Below are positions 9,216-16,222 of a stretch of 64,000 nucleotides of DNA, one piece after another. A program made the position numbers and the translations under genes. This DNA comes from Paenibacillus polymyxa. GTDB lineage: Bacteria > Bacillota > Bacilli > Paenibacillales > Paenibacillaceae. Within the stretch, counting starts at the first letter, position 1. Each line of letters starts with the position of its first letter. The notes under the pieces are model-generated. The model saw only the letters and a list, made by a program, of their open reading frames with translations. It had not been told where the DNA came from and did no database searches. The stretch covers positions 1,882,001-1,946,000 of the forward strand of contig NZ_CP015423.1 in assembly GCF_001719045.1 (NCBI RefSeq), read 5' to 3'.

Positions 9216-9770
9216 CTATTCTCTTTCAGCGCTACGGTACCGTCCCGCTATCTCAGCGACCCGTTTGCCCAAAGAACGACCTAGTGCAAGATCATCACCC
9301 GTTGGAAGATTAGGCGGACCATTGGGGTCTGTCTCCACTGGACATGTTACCCCTACGCCGTAATAGGAGCCGTATAATGCATTTTCCGTAATATTAGCGG
9401 GCAGTCCTACAATAATCATGCCTTGATGAAGCATCGGAGTAATCAAATTCAGAAGCGTAGATTCCAATCCACCATGAACGGTAGCTGTTGTGCAAAACAC
9501 AGCGCCGATTTTATCCACCAGCTTGCCCTGCGCCCACAGATACCCCAGCTTATCAATCCAGCTTTTCAGACCGCTGCTGATGGTACCAAAATGGCCCGGG
9601 CAACCCCATATAATGGCATCCACACTCACTAGCTCATTCACATCGGCCTCATTCACATGCTTTAACAACACTTCCGTATGCTCAAGGTGTGCTCCTTCTG
9701 CGATCGAGCGAGCGAGACGTTCGGTATGCCCATTTTCACTGTCATATACAATCATGATTCTGGTCGTCAT
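9216..9770 (-). CDS. WrbA-like flavodoxin / NAD(P)H:quinone oxidoreductase
   Basis: A flavodoxin-fold protein of 184 residues. The FMN phosphate loop reads [12 protein letters not shown] near the N-terminus. The segments [33 protein letters not shown] and [13 protein letters not shown] follow the WrbA pattern, so NAD(P)H-dependent two-electron quinone reduction is the likely role. The frame opens at 9782, but that ATG overlaps the AAAGGA ribosome site; the ATG at 9770 lies 11 nt after it. The gene is divergent from the efflux pair at 9903, which hints at a shared role in handling quinones or other toxic small molecules. That link is inferred. Confidence 0.87.
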   Translation of the reverse strand: MTTRIMIVYDSENGHTERLARSIAEGAHLEHTEVLLKHVNEADVNELVSVDAIIWGCPGHFGTISSGLKSWIDKLGYLWAQGKLVDKIGAVFCTTATVHGGLESTLLNLITPMLHQGMIIVGLPANITENALYGSYYGVGVTCPVETDPNGPPNLPTGDDLALGRSLGKRVAEIAGRYRSAERE

Positions 9771-9902
9771 TATGCGCATCATCCTTTGTCAGCAAAATCA
9801 TCTTTTTCGCATGCGCTCTTAACCTTGCCCGAAACCCATCTGAATATTATGAATCATTTGACGCATACTTTGAAAATCCAAGAACTAGGGAGGCATGTAA
9901 AC

Positions 9903-10538
9903 ATGAATTCACGCGCCATATTAGTCAACCTGCTAGTTATTATCATTATTCTGGCAGGTGGTGGAGCCGCCGCCTATTACTACAATCAATCCGCCAACTA
10001 CATAAAAACCGATAATGCCCAAGTGAGCGGACAAGCAGTTACCGTTGCCTCTCCAGGCGCTGGCAAACTCACTGGCTGGAATGCTGAAGTTGGTAAGACC
10101 TACACCGCTGGAAGCACGCTTGGTAGTGTAGAAGGAGGAGGAAGCCGAATTAGCGTTACGATTCCAACCGATGGTACCATCGTACAGCAATCTGCAGTCA
10201 ACAACTCGACTGTTGGGGCAGGCACACCCTTAGCGAAGGCTTTTGATCTAAACAATTTATGGATTACCGCCAATATTGACGAAACGGCTGTACAAGATCT
10301 TCAAGTAGGACAGACGGTAGATGTATATATTGATGCTTACCCGGATACGTCCCTGAGCGGTAAACTCGAAAAGATCGGCCTGGCGACCGCATCAACTTTT
10401 TCACTACTGCCCACTTCTAACACCACTGCCAACTATACCAAGGTGACACAGGTCGTGCCTGTCAATATTTCCATTCAAGGTTACAAAGGGCTGGGTATTA
10501 TCCCGGGAATGAGTGCGACCATCAGAGTTCACAAGTAG
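9903..10538 (+). CDS. Short HlyD/EmrA-type membrane-fusion protein
   Basis: An adaptor of 211 residues that would couple the DHA2 transporter behind it to the cell surface. It has one N-terminal membrane helix (about residues 7-27), the lipoyl/barrel entry NYIKTDNAQVSGQAVTVASP typical of EmrA, and a beta-barrel part with NLWITANIDETAVQDLQVGQ. The long coiled-coil hairpin of Gram-negative EmrA is absent, as in the compact Gram-positive forms. The frame is open from 9678, but AGGGAGG just before 9903 fixes the start. Ten nucleotides separate it from the transporter gene, so they form an operon. Confidence 0.9.
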   Translation: MNSRAILVNLLVIIIILAGGGAAAYYYNQSANYIKTDNAQVSGQAVTVASPGAGKLTGWNAEVGKTYTAGSTLGSVEGGGSRISVTIPTDGTIVQQSAVNNSTVGAGTPLAKAFDLNNLWITANIDETAVQDLQVGQTVDVYIDAYPDTSLSGKLEKIGLATASTFSLLPTSNTTANYTKVTQVVPVNISIQGYKGLGIIPGMSATIRVHK

Positions 10539-10547
10539 GAGGCTGTC

Positions 10548-12071
10548 ATGGATCAAAAAATGTCCGTCGGACGTATTCTGTCCGTGCTGCTGCTAGGCGC
10601 CTTCATTTCGATTTTGAATCAAACGCTGCTCAACGTGGCCATTCCACATTTGATGAATGATTTTAATGTATCTGCAACAACCGTTCAATGGCTATCCACC
10701 GGATATATGCTAACCAACGGGATTCTGATTCCTATCACTGCTTTTCTGATTGAGTCATTCGGAACACGTGCGCTATTCATCTCCGCGATGGGGTTATTTA
10801 CGGCCGGGTCTGTCGTCTGTGCTACCAGTACCGGCTTTGCGCCTATGCTGGTTGGACGCGTTATTCAGGCCAGCGGAGCGGGCATTATCATGCCTGTGGT
10901 CATGAACGTGTTCCTGACTGTGTTTCCCCCCGAAAAACGAGGCGCTGCTATGGGGACCATGGGGATTGCCATGATGTTTGCCCCGGCGGTTGGACCGACT
11001 TTATCCGGTTGGATTGTGGAGCACTATAGTTGGAGACTGCTATTTTTGCTGGTGATTCCGTTGGCAATCATTGATATTCTGTTTGCCATACGCTGGCTCA
11101 AAAATGTATCCAAGCTAACGAAACCGAACTTTGATCTGTTGGGAACCATCTTTTCCACACTGGGCTTTGGCTTCCTACTGTATGGCTTTAGTTCAGCTGG
11201 AGACAAGGGCTGGGACAGCAATACGGTAATACTTACACTCGCTGCCGGGGTTGTGTTTATTGTAATGTTTATCGTGCGCGAGCTGAATATGGTACAGCCG
11301 ATGCTGGAGTTCCGTGTGTTTAAATATGATATTTTTACCGTATCGACCTTAGTCGGGGCTACCGTCAACATGACGATGTTTGGCGGGATGCTGCTGCTAC
11401 CGATCTATTTGCAAAATATACGCGGCTTTACGCCGCTGCAATCCGGTCTGCTGCTGTTGCCGGGTGCACTGCTGATGGGTGTGATGTCACCGATATCAGG
11501 GGCAGTATTTGACCGTATAGGCGCAAGGCCATTGGCGATCATTGGACTGATTATTACAGCAGTCACAACCTGGGAATTCAGTCTGCTGACCGATGCCACC
11601 ACCTACGGACATATTATGATCATCTATACGATTCGCAGCTTCGGAATGTCATTGCTGATGATGTCCGTCCAGACGGAAGGGCTAAACCAGCTACCTGCCC
11701 ATCTCGGTAGCCACGGTACAGCCATGTCCAACACAGTACGGCAAATTGCCGGGTCTATCGGTACCGCTTGGCTCATTACTGTAATGAGCAGCCGAACGAC
11801 AATTCATGTAGCGGATTATGCGAATGTCGCTACCACCGCCAATGTTCCTTTAACCGAAGGGGTAGCACAGTTGGGACAAACCCTCGCGCAAACGGCGGGC
11901 ATTTCAACAGAAAGTGGCTCATCGTTGGCGCTACAACAGGTGTACCGAAGTGCCGTTACAGAATCAACGATCCATGGCATTAATGATGCCTTCATCATTG
12001 CTACAGGGATTGCGCTGGCGGGGCTATTGTTTTCCTTGTTCTTACGACGATCTACGCCGCGCCGAAGATAG
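10548..12071 (+). CDS. DHA2-family multidrug efflux MFS transporter (EmrB/QacA type)
   Basis: A 507-residue proton-driven drug exporter with about 14 membrane helices. The DHA2 signature LNQTLLNVAIPHLMNDF lies in the first helix, followed by TTVQWLSTGYML. The helix-5 motif appears as MFAPAVGPTLSGWIVEHYSWR. AGGAGG lies 6 nt before the ATG at 10548, and the adaptor gene ends just upstream, so the pair is EmrA/EmrB-like. Substrate cannot be inferred. A hairpin at 12098-12146 closes the transcript. No local TetR or MarR regulator gene is present. Confidence 0.94.
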   Translation: MDQKMSVGRILSVLLLGAFISILNQTLLNVAIPHLMNDFNVSATTVQWLSTGYMLTNGILIPITAFLIESFGTRALFISAMGLFTAGSVVCATSTGFAPMLVGRVIQASGAGIIMPVVMNVFLTVFPPEKRGAAMGTMGIAMMFAPAVGPTLSGWIVEHYSWRLLFLLVIPLAIIDILFAIRWLKNVSKLTKPNFDLLGTIFSTLGFGFLLYGFSSAGDKGWDSNTVILTLAAGVVFIVMFIVRELNMVQPMLEFRVFKYDIFTVSTLVGATVNMTMFGGMLLLPIYLQNIRGFTPLQSGLLLLPGALLMGVMSPISGAVFDRIGARPLAIIGLIITAVTTWEFSLLTDATTYGHIMIIYTIRSFGMSLLMMSVQTEGLNQLPAHLGSHGTAMSNTVRQIAGSIGTAWLITVMSSRTTIHVADYANVATTANVPLTEGVAQLGQTLAQTAGISTESGSSLALQQVYRSAVTESTIHGINDAFIIATGIALAGLLFSLFLRRSTPRRR

Positions 12072-12097
12072 ACGTACAGCGTTTCGAGGCTGCAAAA

Positions 12098-12146
12098 GAA
12101 GGAGCATTCACCCCCTTGGATTTTAAGAGGTATGAATGCTCCTTCC
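12098..12146 (+). terminator. Terminator after the efflux pair
   Basis: Perfect 12-bp arms AAGGAGCATTCA and TGAATGCTCCTT enclose about 22 nt and are followed by a short T-rich stretch. It lies between convergent genes and may also serve the P-type ATPase gene. Confidence 0.75.
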
Positions 12147-12172
12147 TGTTTGTCATCTTGTGATTATTAGTC

Positions 12173-14155
12173 CTATGACCGCAATAAGCGCAGGCCATTC
12201 AAAATGACCAGTATTGTGCTGCCTTCATGCCCAATAACCCCAAATGGCAAGGCTATATCCTGCACAAAGTTGCTGATCACAAGCAGCAAAATGACACTTA
12301 CCGCGAAGACCATATTTTGTTTGACCACCCGCTGCGCCTTGCGCGCCAGTGCTATCGTCGGAGCGATCTCCTCGATTCCATCGTTCATCAGTACCACGTC
12401 AGCGACCTCTAGCGCTGCTCCGCTGCCATGCATCCCCATGCCTAGTCCTACGGTTGCTGCTGTCAACGCAGGAGCGTCGTTCACACCGTCGCCGACCATG
12501 ACGACATGCCCGTACTGCTCCCGCAGCATACGAATATGGCTGACTTTGTCCTCCGGCATTAAGCCAGCATATACAGCGTCGACTCCGGCCTGCTCCGCGA
12601 TCACAGCGGCCGTTTCTGGACGGTCTCCGGTTAGCATGACAACCCGGATACCCTGCGCTTGCAGGCGTTTCACGGACTCTTGAGCCTGCGGACGCAGCTC
12701 ATCACGTAGTGCCAGCATTCCGGCAATCCGATCATCCGCGAGGATGATGGATACGGTTTTGCCCTCAGCTTCCAGCCGGGCCCGACTCTCCATCCACTCT
12801 GGCTCTGCCAGAGGACTAGGTCCATCCAGCACATCTGTGCGACCGATTTTCCATTTCACCCCGCCTATGATGCCTTCCATCCCCCATCCAGTGAGTGCCT
12901 GCACTTGCTCAGTTGGGAGAAGCTCTCTCTGTCCCAATTCAGTTTCGGCTTTGGCTACAATCGCTCGCGCCAGCGGATGCAAAGAATAACTTTCAATTGT
13001 AGCGACAATGTGCAGTAGCTCATCGGCATCGTATTCTGCGGCGGTAATCCAATCCGTGACGACAGGTGACCCCATCGTTAACGTGCCTGTTTTGTCAAAA
13101 GCAACAACAGAAGTCAATGCCATATTCTCCACATGTGCGCCACCTTTGAACAGGATGCCCCGTCGGGCACGGTTGGAAATGGCCGATAGCATCACTGGCA
13201 TAATGGATGACACGAGCGCACAGGGTGAGGCCACGACGAGGAAAACCATAGCCTTGTAGAACGCTGCTGCCCACGTCCAGCCTAATGCGATGGGTGCACC
13301 GGCAATGACGATCAGCGTGACAGCAACAACAATTCGGGCGTACACCGATTCGAACGTTTTAATAAACCGCTGGGAATCAGGAACTTCGGTCTGAGCCTCT
13401 TCCACCATACGAATGATTTTTGAAAATAAAGTGTCCTCTGAGGACTGACTAACCTCTACATATAGCACGCCTTCTCCATTAATGGTGCCCGCATATACTT
13501 CGTCACCTTCCACCTTATTTACCGGAACAGACTCCCCGGTAATAGATGCCTGATTCACTGCCGAAACGCCCTTGGAGATTCGGCCGTCCGCCGGAATCAG
13601 TTCGCCCGGCTTCACCAGCAGCAGGTCGCCTGGCAACAGTTGCTCAATGCCGACTGTTTCCGTCCCCTCGCGAGACAAGCGCAAAGCCGTTTCCGGCTTC
13701 AACGCCATGAGCTCAGAAATATCCTTACTACTACGCTCGGTGGTATAGCTCTCCAGCGCACCGCTGAGTGCAAAAATAAAGATCAGCATGGCTCCTTCAT
13801 TCCAATAGCCAATGGCCGCAGCTCCTAGAGAGGCAGCGATCATGAGCAGATTAACATCCAGATCATGTTCTCGGATCAGTGTTTCGACCCCTTCTCTGGC
13901 TTTGGACCAGCCCCCAAGGGCATAGGACACTACATACAGAATGACCGATAGCCATTGCCACCAATGGGAGGCTCCCCATGCCATCAGCATCAGCAATCCA
14001 CTACCTAGAGCAGCTTGCATCTCCTTATTTTTCAGCATGCTTTTAAGCTGAAATTGCGGCTTGCGATTCGGACCGGGTCGTCCGCTGCCACTTTTTTTTG
14101 AAAGGGTTCGGTTAGAGGGAGACAATGTATCTTGTAATCGTTGAGTAGCTTGCAT
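12173..14155 (-). CDS. P1B-4-type metal-exporting ATPase (SPC motif, PfeT/CoaT-like)
   Basis: A 660-residue heavy-metal P-type ATPase. Visible are the actuator loop TGES near residue 207, SPC at 310-312 in the metal-binding helix in place of CPC, the phosphorylated Asp in DKTGTLT (D354), GDGVNDAPAL, and HEGST in the last helices. SPC plus HEGST and the absence of an N-terminal metal-binding domain mark the P1B-4 group, which exports Fe(II) or Co(II); B. subtilis PfeT is the iron exporter of this group. The frame extends to 14311, but the ATG at 14155 follows AAAGGA, and the extra part covers a Fur-like box and a hairpin, so I treat it as leader. Confidence 0.9.
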   Translation of the reverse strand: MQATQRLQDTLSPSNRTLSKKSGSGRPGPNRKPQFQLKSMLKNKEMQAALGSGLLMLMAWGASHWWQWLSVILYVVSYALGGWSKAREGVETLIREHDLDVNLLMIAASLGAAAIGYWNEGAMLIFIFALSGALESYTTERSSKDISELMALKPETALRLSREGTETVGIEQLLPGDLLLVKPGELIPADGRISKGVSAVNQASITGESVPVNKVEGDEVYAGTINGEGVLYVEVSQSSEDTLFSKIIRMVEEAQTEVPDSQRFIKTFESVYARIVVAVTLIVIAGAPIALGWTWAAAFYKAMVFLVVASPCALVSSIMPVMLSAISNRARRGILFKGGAHVENMALTSVVAFDKTGTLTMGSPVVTDWITAAEYDADELLHIVATIESYSLHPLARAIVAKAETELGQRELLPTEQVQALTGWGMEGIIGGVKWKIGRTDVLDGPSPLAEPEWMESRARLEAEGKTVSIILADDRIAGMLALRDELRPQAQESVKRLQAQGIRVVMLTGDRPETAAVIAEQAGVDAVYAGLMPEDKVSHIRMLREQYGHVVMVGDGVNDAPALTAATVGLGMGMHGSGAALEVADVVLMNDGIEEIAPTIALARKAQRVVKQNMVFAVSVILLLVISNFVQDIALPFGVIGHEGSTILVILNGLRLLRS

Positions 14156-14239
14156 CACGTCACGTTCCTTTCCATATTTTGTTCCTTGTACTAGCATTTC
14201 ATTGAGAATGATATCCATTGTTAAGTGCCCTAAAATAGC

Positions 14240-14272
14240 ACATGCTGCTTCGGGAAGCCCGAAGCAGCATGT
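14240..14272 (-). promoter_or_regulatory. Strong hairpin in the 5' leader of the P1B-4 ATPase gene
   Basis: A perfect 15-bp stem (14240-14254 with 14258-14272, arms ACATGCTGCTTCGGG and CCCGAAGCAGCATGT) closes on a 3-nt loop. No T run follows on either strand, so it is not a plain terminator. It lies between the Fur-like box and the ATPase start and so should be in the mRNA leader. Confidence 0.8.
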
Positions 14273-14279
14273 TTGACAA

Positions 14280-14294
14280 TGAGAATGATAATCA
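14280..14294 (-). promoter_or_regulatory. Fur-like box upstream of the P1B-4 ATPase
   Basis: TGAGAATGATAATCA matches the 7-1-7 Fur box TGATAATNATTATCA at 12 of 14 defined positions. The outer TGA/TCA fits Fur better than PerR. A weak -10 (TATAGAT) lies just upstream on the minus strand. In B. subtilis the pfeT gene is controlled by PerR and Fur, which makes iron control here plausible. Confidence 0.65.
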
Positions 14295-14387
14295 TTTTTG
14301 CATCTATACAATTATTTTGGATTAGAGAAACTTTTGTTTTATTATATACCTTTTCTTTTCCACTTGTAAACCAGCAATGGCCTAAAT

Positions 14388-14421
14388 AAAAAAAGATACC
14401 CGCGCAAACACCGCAGGTATC
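14388..14421 (-). terminator. Terminator of the PPDK-like gene
   Basis: On the minus strand GATACC...GGTATC arms with an inner GCG/CGC pairing form a stem, followed directly by TTTTTTTATTT. This is a clear rho-independent terminator 43 nt after the stop at 14464. Confidence 0.9.
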
Positions 14422-14463
14422 CTCCATATTTAAAGAATCCTATTCCAAGAATTCCGGTTATCT

Positions 14464-15915
14464 TCAGGCTAAAGGAAACTTCCACGCATGATTGTGTGCA
14501 GTTCCTGAAGTGTGCTGACGATCTGCGGGCTGTTGCAGTCCCAAACGCGCAGCCGCAAGGCGTGCAGTGGGAACCGCTGTGTCCGGGCAAATGACCCCCG
14601 TCAGCTCATTCTCCCAGATCGAAATCCTAACCAGAGAATGGTTAATTTCATCTATTGCTACCCATAAAGGAAGCTCAGGCTTTACACGTCGAACAGCTTC
14701 CATTATGCATTTTATCGTATCACTATTATTCTCATGACCATCGACACCGGATGGAATCAACTGCTCCTCAGCCCTAATGTCATCGGATAGAGTTGGTATG
14801 ACTTCTAAAATGACCGTATCGGCAAAACGTGCCAGATCTGCAGCTTGAGCCACCTGCTTGATCTGCCGTGCGCTCACTTTGAACATGTTATTGGAATTGG
14901 CTGACTCCCCCGACCGTGCGGCTTGCCTGTTCCCTGTTTGGCTTACGTTAGGCACCAAAGACGGGGCAACTGTCAAAAGCACGCCTACCCGATATGGAAT
15001 GCACCGAAGACGCCCGCATAAAGTCTGCTCTGCAACGCCGTCAATCCAGTCTCGCGTTGCCCGGAATTCGTCCACGTCAGCCGGATTGCGCACTATAATC
15101 TCCAGCTTGGGTTCTCCCCCCTGCCGCACGCTCCGCAACGCCGCACGCAGTAATGCCTCCAGCTGCATATCTTGCAAGCTTCCAATACCCACTGCATTGT
15201 TCTGCTCAATTAGGGCTATAGTGAGTGGTGATCCGTTCAAAGACTCGAATAAGCTTTCATATTGTGTTTCCAGCAAACTGATAATTCGACGGGACAAATG
15301 CTCACACAATCCAGGCAGGCCAGATGCCTGGTTAAAGGTTTTGTACGTGTCAGATGCACGTGAACCGGGAATAAGGATGGGATCAGGCTCCCCGTCAGGG
15401 GCATGAATCGTCTGTCCAGACTCTGCTACGTCCAGATAGGCATAGCATAGTTTCCCTACACGGCCAGATGCCAGTGACAAGGGACCATGCAGAAGACTAT
15501 AACCGTCATAACTGCCTATTTCCGATGCTGTCTCTGTGCTTATACGACTCAAACTTGCAGGAGCATCGGCATAAATCCGTATGGAGGTGCGCCTGTATTC
15601 ATCGCTCCATTTTAGGAGTGTGCCCATTGCTTGCCCAATATCGTTATCGTTATTCAGCATCGTTTCCCCAAGTAATTCCGGATTCGCAGCCATCAAAGCC
15701 TCTGCTCGACTGATTACGCCCTGCTCAGCTAAACCAACCAGCCAGCCCAACGGATCTTCCTCCTGTGTAGCAGATGCTTCATGGCTGCCTGCCTTTAGCG
15801 TCTCCATAGCCAACCTCTGTGCAGCAGCCTCCATACCCGGCTCTGGAACTTTGAGATCCCGGCTATTTTTGCCACCCAACAGCTCTGCGAATACATGCAT
15901 CAGTTTAGCCTCCAT
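14464..15915 (-). CDS. Degenerate PPDK-like protein lacking ATP-grasp and phosphohistidine domains
   Basis: This 483-residue protein aligns by eye with the C-terminal half of pyruvate phosphate dikinase. Residues 57-88 (WLVGLAEQGVISRAEAL...) match the PPDK linker. Residues 112-130 (IRIYADAPASLSRIS) match the NADTPEDA segment, 213-234 match the FEAMDGLPVTIRLLD segment, and 249-276 (MQLEALLRAAL...LEIIV) match the barrel. Residues 437-460 (ELTGVICPDTAVPTARLAAARLG) match the SCSPFRVPIARLAAAQ end. The ATP-grasp domain and His domain are absent, and the catalytic CGEHGGDP is replaced by IDEINHS near 421-427. Activity is therefore unlikely. An alternative ATG at 15900 has the better GGAGG spacing. 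The transcript ends at 14388. Confidence 0.8.
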   Translation of the reverse strand: MEAKLMHVFAELLGGKNSRDLKVPEPGMEAAAQRLAMETLKAGSHEASATQEEDPLGWLVGLAEQGVISRAEALMAANPELLGETMLNNDNDIGQAMGTLLKWSDEYRRTSIRIYADAPASLSRISTETASEIGSYDGYSLLHGPLSLASGRVGKLCYAYLDVAESGQTIHAPDGEPDPILIPGSRASDTYKTFNQASGLPGLCEHLSRRIISLLETQYESLFESLNGSPLTIALIEQNNAVGIGSLQDMQLEALLRAALRSVRQGGEPKLEIIVRNPADVDEFRATRDWIDGVAEQTLCGRLRCIPYRVGVLLTVAPSLVPNVSQTGNRQAARSGESANSNNMFKVSARQIKQVAQAADLARFADTVILEVIPTLSDDIRAEEQLIPSGVDGHENNSDTIKCIMEAVRRVKPELPLWVAIDEINHSLVRISIWENELTGVICPDTAVPTARLAAARLGLQQPADRQHTSGTAHNHAWKFPLA

Positions 15916-15982
15916 GCTATTAATCCATCCTTTCTTCCGTCAGCAAGTTGGCACACACGAATTCGAGTACCCCTCCAAACAA

Positions 15983-15996
15983 AGAAAACGCTTACC
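15983..15996. promoter_or_regulatory. Weak cre-like site upstream of the PPDK-like gene
   Basis: AGAAAACGCTTACC matches the cre consensus TGWAANCGNTNWCA at 12 of 14 positions, missing at both outer bases. It lies about 70 nt upstream of the PPDK-like start. I saw no other clear site in 15916-16150 apart from the terminator that follows. Confidence 0.35.
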
Positions 15997-16154
15997 CATA
16001 ATGGAGCAACCGAATCTTACATGGGCCTTACTTGTAAAGCCCCTACCTTAACGTATTAGGCACGCCACACATTTATACATTTCGGCACAACTATCCTACA
16101 TTCCAAAATAAATCTCTATCCTGCTGGTACAAGACCACTCGAAAAAGGAACCTA

Positions 16155-16222
16155 TAAAATAAACACCCCCGGTCTTCACAGGATGCCTACATCCGATGTT
16201 AACCCGGGGGTATTTATTTTTT
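16155..16222. terminator. Bidirectional terminator of the Zn/Cd ATPase gene
   Basis: Arms of 16 bp (AAATAAACACCCCCGG and CCGGGGGTATTTATTT) pair with one G-T wobble around a loop of about 35 nt and are followed by a T run on the plus strand and T-rich sequence on the minus strand. It touches the ATPase stop codon. Confidence 0.85.

Noticed and set aside
14280..14294. A PerR box instead of a Fur box at the P1B-4 ATPase
   Set aside because: The outer bases TGA/TCA fit Fur; PerR boxes prefer TTA/TAA. A mixed site cannot be ruled out.
14156..14311. An N-terminal extension of the P1B-4 ATPase that reads as a Cys/His-rich metal-binding peptide (CKNDYHSHCQTCC)
   Set aside because: It lies over the Fur-like box and the 15-bp hairpin, and the ATG at 14155 has its own ribosome site, so the extension is leader read in frame.
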